Shown here one piece after another: positions 24,502 through 33,424 of a stretch of DNA of 36,873 nt (positions within the stretch are counted from its first letter, which is position 1; each line of letters starts with the position of its first letter). A program made the translations under genes and the position numbers. Below the pieces are notes generated by a model that was not told where the DNA came from, ran no database searches, and saw nothing but the letters and a program-made list of their open reading frames with translations. The stretch is from Alphaproteobacteria bacterium (GTDB lineage Bacteria > Pseudomonadota > Alphaproteobacteria > Reyranellales > Reyranellaceae), in NCBI GenBank assembly GCA_016870115.1, contig VGCH01000028.1, positions 1 through 36,873 of the forward strand. The letters are read 5' to 3'.

Positions 24502-26349
24502 GTGGATTTGAATCGATCGGCTCTGCGGCGGACAGTCGACATGTTCGCGGCGCTGGGGCTGTTTCTCCTGGGGTTTCTGTATTTCGGGGCCGACTACCGG
24601 GCCCGAGAGCAGGACTACCACTTCTACCAGAAGTATCTCGGCTCCGCGGTGAGCATCTACTGCACCGGCTCGCCGGATGTTCGCGACTATCTCATCTCCA
24701 TCAAGGTCGTTCGGGAGCGGCTGGATCTCGCCGCCGTCGATTGCGCGGCACTCGCGGCGAGTCCGCGGTTGGCCAAGTCCATGTTCAACGGGTGGCACGA
24801 CTCGCACGTCGTGTTCTCGACCCTGACCGGCCATATGTGGCGCTGGTGGGGGCTGAGTTGGCAGGCGCTGTGGCCGATGATCGGAATGGTCGCCGGGCTG
24901 ACATTCCTCGCGCTCTACGCAGCCGCGCGCTCGTTTGGGCTTCCCTGGTACTGGGCAGTCGCCGGCATTCCCATTCTCATCCCCTGGAGTGGCATCGCCG
25001 ATAGCGTTCCCTTCTTCCGCGACTTTTCGAAGGTGCCGTTCATCCTCGCTGCGTTCGCCTTATGTGGCGTCTTCTTCAGGGCTCAGAACGGGCTCCGCGC
25101 CCGGCTCGCCGCTTCGGCCGGGATCGCCGTCATCGTCGCGATCGGAGTCGGCTTTCGTCAGGACGTGGTGGTGATTCTGCCGGTGGCGCTCGCCGCCATG
25201 GCGCTGGCCGAGCCCCCGCTTGCATCACGCGCCCCAAGGCTGACCGCCGCCGCCACGATGGCCCTCACGCTCGGCGTGTACGTCGCGATGACAATCGCGA
25301 TGGCCGGCCTCAAGACCACCGAACCGCTCAAGTACGAGGGCATGCCGCACTTCATGGTGCAGGGTTTCGCCGATGAATTCTGGGAGGCTGCAGGTCTGCC
25401 CCTGCGCGGCCTGTCGTTCGTGGCGCTCTACACCGACTTCCTGCCCTGGGCGTTCGTCGACGCCAACGACGCCCGCGTCATCGACTATGTTCTAAGCTAC
25501 GACCCCGCCTATCGCGAGAGTGCGGTCGCGCTGTGGTTTCGCTGGGCCGCGCTTGCCCCGGCGGACATGCTGGTCCGGATTCTGACGGCGCTTTCGGCGA
25601 TCGCGCACATGTTCTGGCACGTGAAGTGGCCTGTGCTCTGGCTCGCGCTTCTGCTGCTTCTCGCGGCGGTGGGCGGCTGGCGGCGGGCTACGTTTGTCGG
25701 CGCGACGATGGCCATATTGGTCGCCGTCGGCACCTTGCAGTTCGGAGCCCGCCATGTGCTCCATCTGATCTTTCTCGATCGCGTTCTGCTCGCGGCCATC
25801 GCGGTCGGGCTGGTGCCCGCGCTGCTCTCGCTGTGGCGCCGCCGCCCAGCACCGGACTGGAAACCCCCGGCGATCGCCGTCGCACTGCTCACCGTGACAA
25901 TCGCCTCAACGGTCGCCGTCGCAACGCAGCTCCAATCACGTGGGTTGGCGGATTTCTCAGCGCGGCTTGAGGCCCTGCCCTGGGTGCCCACCGAAGCCGA
26001 GCATCGCCAGCGGGCACCCGAGGCGCGTGAAGCGTGGCTCAGGCTTGAGGTCGACCCGGCGATGTGTCCGGGCGGGCGATTCTCGATCAAGGCAGATGCC
26101 GAGGGTTTGTCGAGGTCCTACACTGCTGACGGCGCAGGGGGTCGGCGATTCGTCTACCTCGCGGTTACCGATCCAGCGATTGTTCCCGTCAGCTTCACCG
26201 TCGAGTCGGAGTCTTGCGTTGTCGCCAGGCATTGGGGTCCGTTGGGCGACGGATCGCTGGCACCCGTGCAATTCTTCGATCCGCGGGCGGCACTTGCCGG
26301 TAACAGGCTCCTGGATCACCTTGCACGCGCGGTGGGTGCATTGTTCTGA
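24502..26349 (+). CDS. Large polytopic membrane protein, possible GT-C-type enzyme
   Basis: A 615-residue protein with a GTG start preceded by AGGGGAAG, which decides against the longer frame from 24454. One helix near the N-terminus (about 14-30) is followed by a loop of about 80 residues with Asp, Tyr and Cys. Around eight or nine further hydrophobic helices run to about residue 480, and a soluble, beta-rich C-terminal domain of about 120 residues with two Cys closes the protein. Large first loop plus many helices is the plan of GT-C lipid-linked sugar transferases. However, I see no conserved catalytic motif, so this is a suggestion only. It converges tail-to-tail with the FkbM gene over 23 bases and adjoins the glycan cluster. 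Confidence 0.7.
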   Translation: MDLNRSALRRTVDMFAALGLFLLGFLYFGADYRAREQDYHFYQKYLGSAVSIYCTGSPDVRDYLISIKVVRERLDLAAVDCAALAASPRLAKSMFNGWHDSHVVFSTLTGHMWRWWGLSWQALWPMIGMVAGLTFLALYAAARSFGLPWYWAVAGIPILIPWSGIADSVPFFRDFSKVPFILAAFALCGVFFRAQNGLRARLAASAGIAVIVAIGVGFRQDVVVILPVALAAMALAEPPLASRAPRLTAAATMALTLGVYVAMTIAMAGLKTTEPLKYEGMPHFMVQGFADEFWEAAGLPLRGLSFVALYTDFLPWAFVDANDARVIDYVLSYDPAYRESAVALWFRWAALAPADMLVRILTALSAIAHMFWHVKWPVLWLALLLLLAAVGGWRRATFVGATMAILVAVGTLQFGARHVLHLIFLDRVLLAAIAVGLVPALLSLWRRRPAPDWKPPAIAVALLTVTIASTVAVATQLQSRGLADFSARLEALPWVPTEAEHRQRAPEAREAWLRLEVDPAMCPGGRFSIKADAEGLSRSYTADGAGGRRFVYLAVTDPAIVPVSFTVESESCVVARHWGPLGDGSLAPVQFFDPRAALAGNRLLDHLARAVGALF

Positions 26350-26372
26350 CCAGGCACGCTGCCCGCCCGGCG

Positions 26373-28625
26373 CTAGCGTCGCGACAGCAACCACGGCCGC
26401 TGCCAGGCGCGCGCCGCCGCCCGCAACCGCTGGCGCAGCGATACGTTCGCGTAGTCGGGGGCGTGGAAGGCCGAGGGATCGGCATCAAACCGGGCGATGT
26501 AGTCGCGGTAGCCGAGGGGGAACAGCGCATCTGGTTGCGCCTGGCGCGCCAGTTCGTCGAGCGCGGCGTCGACATCGACCAACCCGGCAATGCTGTCGCG
26601 GAATACGATCAACAGCTCGGCTGCGGAATCCGGTTGCTGGCGGAGCGAGAAAAGCGCTGCGAGCTTGATCAGCTTCAGCGGCGTCATTCTCCGCGCGGCG
26701 TCCTGCCAGTACGCCGCGGCGGGATCGCGAGCGTAGAACGCATCGGCCTGAACGACGCGGCCGCGCACGGTCTCGGCCGGCCACGGCAGGATGAAGGGCT
26801 GCGGGAGCGTCGCCATGGAGTAGTTGCGGGGCTCCAGGGCGAACAGCTCGAAGCCGCACTCGCGCATGAATCGGTCGGTGTTGTGGAACGTGTGCTCCCA
26901 GTCTGCGTCCCCGCCGAACAGGTTCACTTCCAGCCCGAGCGCGAGCACAGAGAGGCGGTCCAGGTGGCCTTCGAGTGACCGGAGGACCTGGAAGTCGGCA
27001 CCGTCGATGTCGATCTTGACGTAGTCGAGATCGCTCCAGCCGGACTGCGCCACAAGGGCCGCGATGTCGAGGCGCTCCCCCGATCCGACAGTGCGCGTCA
27101 TCTGCCAGTCGTTGCGATGGATCTTCTCGAGATGCGAGGCGTCGGCGCGATCCGCGCGCTGACGCGAGTGCTGCCAGGCGCTAGTTCGCGGCATCGGATT
27201 GTGCACGAACGCCGGACGGCCGACGAACAGCGCGGCGCGCAGATGATCAGCTGGCAATGTCGCGAGTCCCGCTCGATAGCTGACGCCAGGTAGCGTCTCT
27301 TGCCTGGCCAGACGCTGGCACTCATCCGCACTCGCGTCGATCCCGATGGCGCGCAGCCGGTCGCCGAACACCCGCAACGGGGTCTCGATGCCGAGGGCAC
27401 AGCCGACGTCGATCGCCGAGAAGTGCGCGCTCCCGAGCGCCCGCCGCACGCGCGCCGCGAATGGCGTCGACACCGGCGGATCGCCCTCGAGTGAGCGATG
27501 GGGCGGCACTTTCCAGGCGTTCCTGTAGGCATCGAGAGCTGCGGTAGCCCGTGCCATCAGGCTCGGACTGTACCGCTGCGGGTCGGGCAGGAGGGTTTCG
27601 GGGTGGTCGCGACACCGCTCCCTGTAAGTGGTGAAGTCGCGCGGCGACGCTGACGCTGGCTGGGACTGAGCCGCCAGAAGGTCGAGCGCCCGATCGACGT
27701 CGAAGAGGCCGGACACGCGATCGCGAAACCCGAGGATCAATTCGGCAGCACTGTCGGGCTGGTTCCAGAGCGCGAATATCGCGGCTAGCTTCGCCAGCTT
27801 CTCGCCGGACCAGCGGTCGGTGAACGCTCGCGCATGCGAAGATGCGAGGTCGCGCGCATAGTAGGCCTCCGCCTGGAACACCCGGCCGGTGACAGTCTGG
27901 GCCGGGGCGCGGATCGCGAAGGGCGCCGGTAAGGCAGCCATGGCGTAGCGCCGTGGCTCCAAGGCGTAGAGGTCGAATCCGCGCGACCGCATGAACTTTT
28001 CGGTGTTGTGGAACACGTGTTCCCACTCACCGGTTCCGCCGAACAGGTTCACCTCCATACGCGCCGCGAGAACCCCAAGAGACTCCAGTTGTCCGTCAAG
28101 GCTCTGCAACACCTGGTAGTCCGGGCCGTCGATATCGATCTTGATGAGGTCGACATCGTTCCAGCCCAGAGCCGCGACTTCCTCGGCAAGAACCACGGGT
28201 CGCTCGGGATCGGCCAGCGCGGTCATGCGCCAGGCATTGTTGCTGAGCTTCTCGTCCAGCGATGCGCTCTCCAAGCGGTCGCGCGTCAGGTCCGCCGCCC
28301 GTTGCGCGCTGAAGCGTGGGAACGGATCGTTGACGTAGCGCGGCTTTCCCGCAACGATCGCGGCGAATGGGTGATCCGGGGGCAGGCCGACAAACGCCCC
28401 CTTGTAGATAATGTTGCCCGAGGGCTCCGCCGCCGCGAGACGCCGGCACTCTTCGACACTGGCGTCGAGCGCCAGCACGCGCAGTCGCTCGCCGAATGCG
28501 CGCCACGCCGGATCGATACCTCCAGCGCACCCAACGTCGATTGCGGTAAATCTCTCGGAACGAAGATGGCGACCGATAAAGGCAGCGAACTCTAGGCTCA
28601 CGCGCCGAGACTGCTCGTGGTTCAT
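26373..28625 (-). CDS. Tandem-duplicated FkbM-family methyltransferase
   Basis: A 750-residue protein with two copies of an FkbM-type SAM-dependent methyltransferase unit, about 375 residues apart. Matching motifs in copy 1 and copy 2 are IDVGCA(G/L)GI (SAM loop, 29 and 405) and KIDIDG(P/A)D(Y/F)QVL (162 and 537). Also paired are EVNLFGG (191 and 566), WEH(V/T)FHNT (201 and 576) and a C-terminal helical extension 'QPDSAAEL' (299-ish and 674-ish) that also repeats. Both copies keep the SAM loop, so both may be active. FkbM enzymes O-methylate sugars or polyketide hydroxyls. ATG 28625 is chosen over GTG 28682, which would overlap the upstream gene by 49 bases. It ends the minus-strand glycan operon. 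Confidence 0.88.
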   Translation of the reverse strand: MNHEQSRRVSLEFAAFIGRHLRSERFTAIDVGCAGGIDPAWRAFGERLRVLALDASVEECRRLAAAEPSGNIIYKGAFVGLPPDHPFAAIVAGKPRYVNDPFPRFSAQRAADLTRDRLESASLDEKLSNNAWRMTALADPERPVVLAEEVAALGWNDVDLIKIDIDGPDYQVLQSLDGQLESLGVLAARMEVNLFGGTGEWEHVFHNTEKFMRSRGFDLYALEPRRYAMAALPAPFAIRAPAQTVTGRVFQAEAYYARDLASSHARAFTDRWSGEKLAKLAAIFALWNQPDSAAELILGFRDRVSGLFDVDRALDLLAAQSQPASASPRDFTTYRERCRDHPETLLPDPQRYSPSLMARATAALDAYRNAWKVPPHRSLEGDPPVSTPFAARVRRALGSAHFSAIDVGCALGIETPLRVFGDRLRAIGIDASADECQRLARQETLPGVSYRAGLATLPADHLRAALFVGRPAFVHNPMPRTSAWQHSRQRADRADASHLEKIHRNDWQMTRTVGSGERLDIAALVAQSGWSDLDYVKIDIDGADFQVLRSLEGHLDRLSVLALGLEVNLFGGDADWEHTFHNTDRFMRECGFELFALEPRNYSMATLPQPFILPWPAETVRGRVVQADAFYARDPAAAYWQDAARRMTPLKLIKLAALFSLRQQPDSAAELLIVFRDSIAGLVDVDAALDELARQAQPDALFPLGYRDYIARFDADPSAFHAPDYANVSLRQRLRAAARAWQRPWLLSRR

Positions 28626-28633
28626 GCCAAACT

Positions 28634-29146
28634 CTAGGCGTAGTCGCGCTCGGAGAGGATCGGATCGCGCACCGGCCACCACATCTTGTAGTCGGGGTCA
28701 TTCCACTTGATGGTGAATTGACCGGCGCGATCGTAGTATGTGGTCTGCTTGTAGTGGAACACCGCGACGTCCGACATCACTAGGTAGGCGTTCCCGAACC
28801 GGGCCGGAATGTAGACCTGCAACCGGTTGTCGCTTGAAAGCGTGAATCCTTGCCACTGGCGATACTGCCGGGACGCCGGATCGTTGTTCACGACATTAAC
28901 GTAGAGCCTGCCATACGGACACGAAATCAGCTTCACGGTCTTGTTGTCGCCGTGCACGCCCCTAAGCACATGCCGGCCGGACGTGGCATAGTCATCCTGG
29001 ATGAAGCGATCGACAATGCCGGCGGCGTGGTAGGCTGCCTCGTTGTAGGTTTCCACGTAGTCGCCGCGGAAATCCTCATACATGGAAAGCGGGTGGATGA
29101 GCAGCACGCCGTCCAGTCGGGTGCGTTCGACCTTCAATCCGGACAT
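28634..29146 (-). CDS. RmlC-like dTDP-4-keto-sugar 3,5-epimerase family protein
   Basis: A 170-residue cupin with clear RmlC pattern. It has 'GRHVLRGVHGD' containing the catalytic His, then 'KLISCPYGRLYVNVV', 'IPARFGNAYLVMSD', 'TTYYDR' and 'IKWNDPDYKMWWP'. RmlC epimerases convert 4-keto-6-deoxy sugar nucleotides. The usual 'AHGF' after the IP element is 'GNAY', losing a His. The cluster lacks rmlA and rmlB but has gmd, so the substrate may be a GDP- rather than dTDP-linked 4-keto sugar; this is inference. ATG 29146 is preferred over TTG 29161 because GAAGGAGA precedes it by about seven bases. It lies 11 bases after the FAD gene and eight before the FkbM gene. Confidence 0.85.
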   Translation of the reverse strand: MSGLKVERTRLDGVLLIHPLSMYEDFRGDYVETYNEAAYHAAGIVDRFIQDDYATSGRHVLRGVHGDNKTVKLISCPYGRLYVNVVNNDPASRQYRQWQGFTLSSDNRLQVYIPARFGNAYLVMSDVAVFHYKQTTYYDRAGQFTIKWNDPDYKMWWPVRDPILSERDYA

Positions 29147-29157
29147 CGCACTCTCCT

Positions 29158-30645
29158 TCAAACAGCCTTGTCACGGGGATGGTTGCACGCGGCATAGAAT
29201 TCGTCGTTCTCGTAGAGATGGATCAGTTCGGGGTGGATACCGAAACCCTCGATGCCGCGCTTTGCGTAGATCGACTCGGCGGTCTTGCGGATCGCGTCGC
29301 GGTAACGCGCGTGGGCGTAGGGCGGCAACTGAAGCCCGTGCTGGATCTCGCCCCCGAGGTCCGCCGAGACATAGTCGTCGAGCGCCTGTTCCTTGTTCTT
29401 GAACGAGATCAGCTTGCGGCTCGGCGCGAACCGTTTGGGCAACGCGCTCTGGCCGCTCAGGATGTCGCGCGCCAGTTCGCGGCAGATGTAGGGGCTCAGG
29501 GTGAAACCGTCGCGTTTTGTGCCGTTGGCGAACCAGACTCCAGGCAGGTGGGACTGCCCGAGCAGCGGGAACGTGTCCATTGAAACGGGCCGGAATCCCG
29601 GCCCGCGCAGGCCGACCGTGCACCAGAAGAAACCCTTGTTGATCTCCTCAACGACGCTGCGCATCAGTACATGAATCGCGTGCAGGCGGGGCTGGTGTTC
29701 CGGCTCAAACCAAACCCCGGAAGACGCCCCGAGGTAGTACTCACCTCGGCCGTAGGGCACCAGGTGAACACCGCACGCCCCGCCGCGATCCGTGGTGCGG
29801 ACCACCGCGTCGATCTCAAGCGCAGTCGGATCAAGCCCGCCATACTTGTGGACCCAGCCCGGGAAAGTGACGTCGATACCCGAGCCGGCCCCCCACAGTA
29901 GCCTCGGCACCTCGCGGCGCAGCCCGGGAACCTGATCGACCAAAGCCTGGGCGAAGGAGCCGTTCGCGAGGACAACTGTCTTCGTGGTGAGTTTGCTTCC
30001 GTCCGACAGCGTCAATGTCTTGTCCGCGCTGCCGAAGGGTAGCCGCATCCCGACCTCGAACTTGTCGACCGTGGCGTCGAACTGGACCACGTTCCGTGCC
30101 GCGCAGAACCGCTCGTACGCCGCCAGAACCTTTCGCGAATCGATGTGGCCATCCGGACACCGCACCACGCGTGTGGCCTGTCCGCGCTGCTCGGGCTTCA
30201 GCCAGGGAACCGAATCCGGCGCCACGACATCGTGCTTCACGCCACGTTTGCTCATGGTTTCGATAATGTAGTCGACGGCGCGGACCTCGTGCGGTGACCC
30301 CAGGGCGTTGTTCAGGATGTAGGTCGTCCAGCCAACCTTGAGCGGCTCGGCGTCAAACTCGGACAATGCCGCCGCATGCGCGTCCCACAGGCCGTGCGCG
30401 GCGATCGTGAGCTCGGCACGATCCGCCAGGGCCGGATTCTCGAATTGCCCGTGCGCGATCTCCGCCCAGCAGTTGATCATCGCACCTGCCGTTGTTGTCG
30501 CTGCGCCGCGTCGATGCGATGGCCCCACGACCGCGATCGAAACAGACGGATCCTGCTGCCGCAGGAAATATGCCGTCCCCAGCCCGAGGGCGGCGTTGCC
30601 GACAATCACAACATCGAAGGTCATCCGGTTCGCGATGGCGGCCAT
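29158..30645 (-). CDS. FAD-dependent oxidoreductase (DAO family)
   Basis: A 495-residue flavoenzyme. The N-terminal dinucleotide motif GNAALGLG lies at 16-23 after a beta strand (FDVVIVG). A later 'KTVVLANGSFAQALVDQVPGL' is the second FAD-contacting strand, and 'GLRGPGFRPVSMDTFPLLG' with 'GVWFANGTKRDGFTLSP' matches the C-terminal FAD-binding part of the DAO fold. DAO enzymes oxidise amines, amino acids or alcohols. This substrate is unknown, but lying between sugar-biosynthesis genes it could act on an amino- or keto-sugar. ATG 30645 has AAGGGAG six bases upstream, so the longer frame to 30714 is not needed. It is 28 bases after the glycosyltransferase gene and overlaps nothing. Confidence 0.85.
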   Translation of the reverse strand: MAAIANRMTFDVVIVGNAALGLGTAYFLRQQDPSVSIAVVGPSHRRGAATTTAGAMINCWAEIAHGQFENPALADRAELTIAAHGLWDAHAAALSEFDAEPLKVGWTTYILNNALGSPHEVRAVDYIIETMSKRGVKHDVVAPDSVPWLKPEQRGQATRVVRCPDGHIDSRKVLAAYERFCAARNVVQFDATVDKFEVGMRLPFGSADKTLTLSDGSKLTTKTVVLANGSFAQALVDQVPGLRREVPRLLWGAGSGIDVTFPGWVHKYGGLDPTALEIDAVVRTTDRGGACGVHLVPYGRGEYYLGASSGVWFEPEHQPRLHAIHVLMRSVVEEINKGFFWCTVGLRGPGFRPVSMDTFPLLGQSHLPGVWFANGTKRDGFTLSPYICRELARDILSGQSALPKRFAPSRKLISFKNKEQALDDYVSADLGGEIQHGLQLPPYAHARYRDAIRKTAESIYAKRGIEGFGIHPELIHLYENDEFYAACNHPRDKAV

Positions 30646-30673
30646 CCGCTGCTCCCTTGCGTGCGCTGCCGCC

Positions 30674-31798
30674 TCAAGCGCCCAGGCGCTGGGTCGGCAG
30701 CTCGATGTTCCCAAGCCCCCAATCGGGGCCGTTCATGACATACGATCTCGTGCCCCGAACGATGTCCGAGAACACTGCTTCGTGCTCGGCGTACTCCATA
30801 CCCTCGTTGAAACCGGCCCGTGCCGACCGGTCGTGATCGGCGTGATACACCGCGTGTCGATGGTCGAAAACTGCCTGACGATAACCTGCGGCGAAGAGTT
30901 GCATGACGGCGTAGCTGTCCGTGTGCATGTAGATTTCGGTCGATTCTGGCATGCCTTGAATCTTCTCAAACGCAGCGCGCGGCGCGAGCAGGAAGTCGCC
31001 CGCCGCGTTGGTGTGGAGATTGAACCGCGTATAGTAGGTCCGCGCAGACCATTCGTCGCGCCAGGCGCGGTGTGCGGCGGATCGCCACCCGACGCGCCAA
31101 GCGAGATCGTAGAGGCGATCGGTGCGTCGGCGGCGCTCGGCCGAAACGCAATCGATGATTCCAGTGGCGGGCTCGACGACGTCGCCTGACTCAAGGATCG
31201 ATGCCGCATCGCCCGCGGCCGATGGATCCACCGGGTTGGAGATCGCGTGCCCACTCGTGCTGTGGCGTCGGTGGACAGCGAAGACGTTCGCTCGTGCCGC
31301 CGCCTCGATCCGTTCTCCGGCCTCTTCCCGGCAGGGTTCAAAGTCGAAGTCCCGACGGTCGGCACGGTAGAAGTGCCGCTCCGACAGCGCCCTGCGAGAG
31401 ATCACCTCCATGACGCTCTGGCCCGCATAGATGTCTTGATTCATGACCAGCGAGAAGACGCCCCGGCTACGCCGGATCGCGGCGTTCCGACCGAAATAGT
31501 CAAGCATCGGGCGGCCCCGAGGACCAGCTAGCTGACGATGAAGCTCCGGCGGCACCGTAACGTGCAGCACGTCGCCCAGCGCACCCCAGTCGAAAGCGTC
31601 GCGCAGCGGCTTCTTGTCGGGTGGCGGATTCCAGTCGCACACTACGAACTCGAACAACCCCGGCCAGCGGCGCGTGTAGGGCGCGTAGTACTCGATGAAG
31701 CGTGCCATGCGCAGCTCGAGGTCGCCGCCATAGCCGTCGTTGCGGTTGACGAACGCGACACTCACATACGGATCGACCGTGCCAGCGCGTTCAGGCAC
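30674..31798 (-). CDS. Putative GT-A-type glycosyltransferase
   Basis: A 374-residue protein that opens with a Rossmann-like strand 'VSVAFVNRNDGYGGD', a form common in GT2-like enzymes. It continues with 'LDYFGRNAAIRRSRGVFSLVMNQDIYA', split here by context, in which 'NAAIRRSRG...NQD' resembles the 'NxGxxxAxG...DxD' region that holds the sugar-nucleotide metal ligand. A 'RRDFDFEP' acidic patch follows near residue 150. The assignment is by pattern only, and the donor and acceptor are unknown. The GTG start overlaps the methyltransferase stop by eight bases, so the two are translationally coupled. Gene context (gmd, aminotransferase, methyltransferases) supports a role in glycan assembly. Confidence 0.62.
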   Translation of the reverse strand: MPERAGTVDPYVSVAFVNRNDGYGGDLELRMARFIEYYAPYTRRWPGLFEFVVCDWNPPPDKKPLRDAFDWGALGDVLHVTVPPELHRQLAGPRGRPMLDYFGRNAAIRRSRGVFSLVMNQDIYAGQSVMEVISRRALSERHFYRADRRDFDFEPCREEAGERIEAAARANVFAVHRRHSTSGHAISNPVDPSAAGDAASILESGDVVEPATGIIDCVSAERRRRTDRLYDLAWRVGWRSAAHRAWRDEWSARTYYTRFNLHTNAAGDFLLAPRAAFEKIQGMPESTEIYMHTDSYAVMQLFAAGYRQAVFDHRHAVYHADHDRSARAGFNEGMEYAEHEAVFSDIVRGTRSYVMNGPDWGLGNIELPTQRLGA

Positions 31799-32330
31799 GG
31801 GTCGCCTCGACGTTCAGCATCATCAGTCGGCCATTCGTCTTGTCCATGTGCGGCAGATACGCCTGGCTGAAATCGTCAATCCCGGCCTTGCCGATGTCCG
31901 TCTCGCGCCAGTCGTAGCGGCGCACGTCGCGGAACCCGGCGTCGACCAGCCCGGCCGCCAGATTGCGGAAATCGAAAATCATGCCGTGCCAGTCGTAGTC
32001 ATCTTTCTGGCCGCCGATCAGCAGTCCCAGGAGTTCATCGACATTGCCGGCCTCGCGGTAACGCTCGACCGCGGCAGAGAAGTCGGCAGTCGACAGACGC
32101 AGCGATGCCCCGGGCTTGAGGACGCGCGCCCACTCGCGGACCACACCCACCCACTCGCGCCGCCCGAAATGCTCGATAGCCGCGCAGCTGTAAACGAAAT
32201 CGACCGACCCGTCGGCGAACGGCAACTGACGAAGGTCGGCGAGCAGGTCGGCCGACTTGTCCGTCATGATGTCGATGTTGATGTAGCTGGGAAGCCTGAT
32301 CCTGCCACAGCCCAGGTGGAGCTTGATCAC
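31791..32330 (-). CDS. Class I SAM-dependent methyltransferase
   Basis: A 179-residue Methyltransf_11-type enzyme. The SAM motif 'LHLGCG' sits at 4-9, followed by 'YINIDI' (acidic end of strand 2), 'FADGSVDFVYSCAAIEHF' (motif around the catalytic face) and 'REWARVLKPGASLRLS'. This short family is common in polysaccharide loci. GTG start overlaps the gmd stop (GTGA). It could methylate the sugar, sugar nucleotide or a glycan end; the sequence does not tell which. Confidence 0.85.
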   Translation of the reverse strand: MIKLHLGCGRIRLPSYINIDIMTDKSADLLADLRQLPFADGSVDFVYSCAAIEHFGRREWVGVVREWARVLKPGASLRLSTADFSAAVERYREAGNVDELLGLLIGGQKDDYDWHGMIFDFRNLAAGLVDAGFRDVRRYDWRETDIGKAGIDDFSQAYLPHMDKTNGRLMMLNVEATRA

Positions 32331-33412
32331 GTCCGCCCCTCCATCCGGCGCGCGACGTCGGCATCATCGACCAGATCGGGAAACCCGAACTCGTCATGTA
32401 CAATATCGTACCGCACCATCAGCCGTGCGAGCGCCGGCGCAAGGGTGCGGGCGCGCCAGCCCAGTGTCCGCTCGGCAAGCCGTGGATCGGCACGCAGCCG
32501 CTCCGTCTCCAGCGGCCGAAAATAGACCGGGTCGACCGCTACGCGAACGGCGCCGGTGCGCCGGTCGCGCCCGCGCTCGTCGGCGCCTTGTCCGGACCAC
32601 CCGAGCTCGATGCCGACCACGGCGAAGGCCATCTCGGCGAACTGGCGAATCGTGTAGGCCGTGCCTGTGCCGATCACCAGATCGCAGGGTACGTCCCGTT
32701 GCAGGATGAGCCACATGGCCTCGACATATTCAGGGGCGTACCCCCAGTCTCGCACGGCATCGAGGTTACCGAGTCGCAGCATCTCCTGCTCACCCCGCGC
32801 GATACGCGCTGCGGCCTGCGTGATCTTCTTGGTGACGAAGTTCCGCCCGCGCCTTGGCGATTCATGGTTGAACAGGATGCCGTTGGAAGCGTGCATTCCA
32901 TACGCCTCACGATAGTTGCGCACGGTCCAGTAGCCAAAGAGCTTGCTGGTCGAGTACGGCGAGCGCGGTGTGAGCGGTGTTCCCTCGTGTTGCGGTTCGG
33001 TTCCCCGCAATCCGCCGAACAGCTCCGAGGTCGACGCCTGGTAAAAGCGCGCTTTGAGATCGACCTCGCGAATCGCGTTCAGCAGGCGGAGCGTGCCGAG
33101 GGCGTTGACCTGGGCCGAATAGTCGGGGACAGAGAAGGAGACGGCGACATGCGACTGCGCCGCCAGATGGTAGATCTCGGACGGTCCAACCCTAGCAAGT
33201 AGCGTATGCAACGACGACGTGTCGACGACATCGCCGTAGTGGGTGGTGAAGCGTTCGTGGAACAGGATGCGGTCGAGGCGACGAGAGGTGAACTCGGAAT
33301 TGCGGCGCACGATCCCGTGAACATCGTAGCCTTTGGCCAGCAGCAACTCGGCCAGGTAGGACCCGTCCTGGCCGCTGACCCCGGTGATGAGGGCCTTCTT
33401 TCGGGCGGTCAT
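32327..33412 (-). CDS. gmd: GDP-mannose 4,6-dehydratase
   Basis: Gmd converts GDP-D-mannose to GDP-4-keto-6-deoxy-D-mannose, the branch point to perosamine, fucose, colitose and rhamnose. The 361-residue product has the extended-SDR loop GVSGQDG at 11-17, 'STSELFGG' and YxxxK as Tyr153/Lys157 (SPYSTSKLFGYW). It also has the Gmd hallmark 'GILFNHESPRRG' and then 'FVTKKIT'. Most Gmd sequences have 'YGVSK', here 'YSTSK', with catalytic residues kept. 'LGNLDAVRDWGYAPEYVEAMW' confirms the nucleotide-sugar pocket. ATG 33412 has GAGGGAG upstream. It is the cluster's pathway entry point. Confidence 0.95.
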   Translation of the reverse strand: MTARKKALITGVSGQDGSYLAELLLAKGYDVHGIVRRNSEFTSRRLDRILFHERFTTHYGDVVDTSSLHTLLARVGPSEIYHLAAQSHVAVSFSVPDYSAQVNALGTLRLLNAIREVDLKARFYQASTSELFGGLRGTEPQHEGTPLTPRSPYSTSKLFGYWTVRNYREAYGMHASNGILFNHESPRRGRNFVTKKITQAAARIARGEQEMLRLGNLDAVRDWGYAPEYVEAMWLILQRDVPCDLVIGTGTAYTIRQFAEMAFAVVGIELGWSGQGADERGRDRRTGAVRVAVDPVYFRPLETERLRADPRLAERTLGWRARTLAPALARLMVRYDIVHDEFGFPDLVDDADVARRMEGRT

Positions 33413-33424
33413 CGCGTCGCTCCC

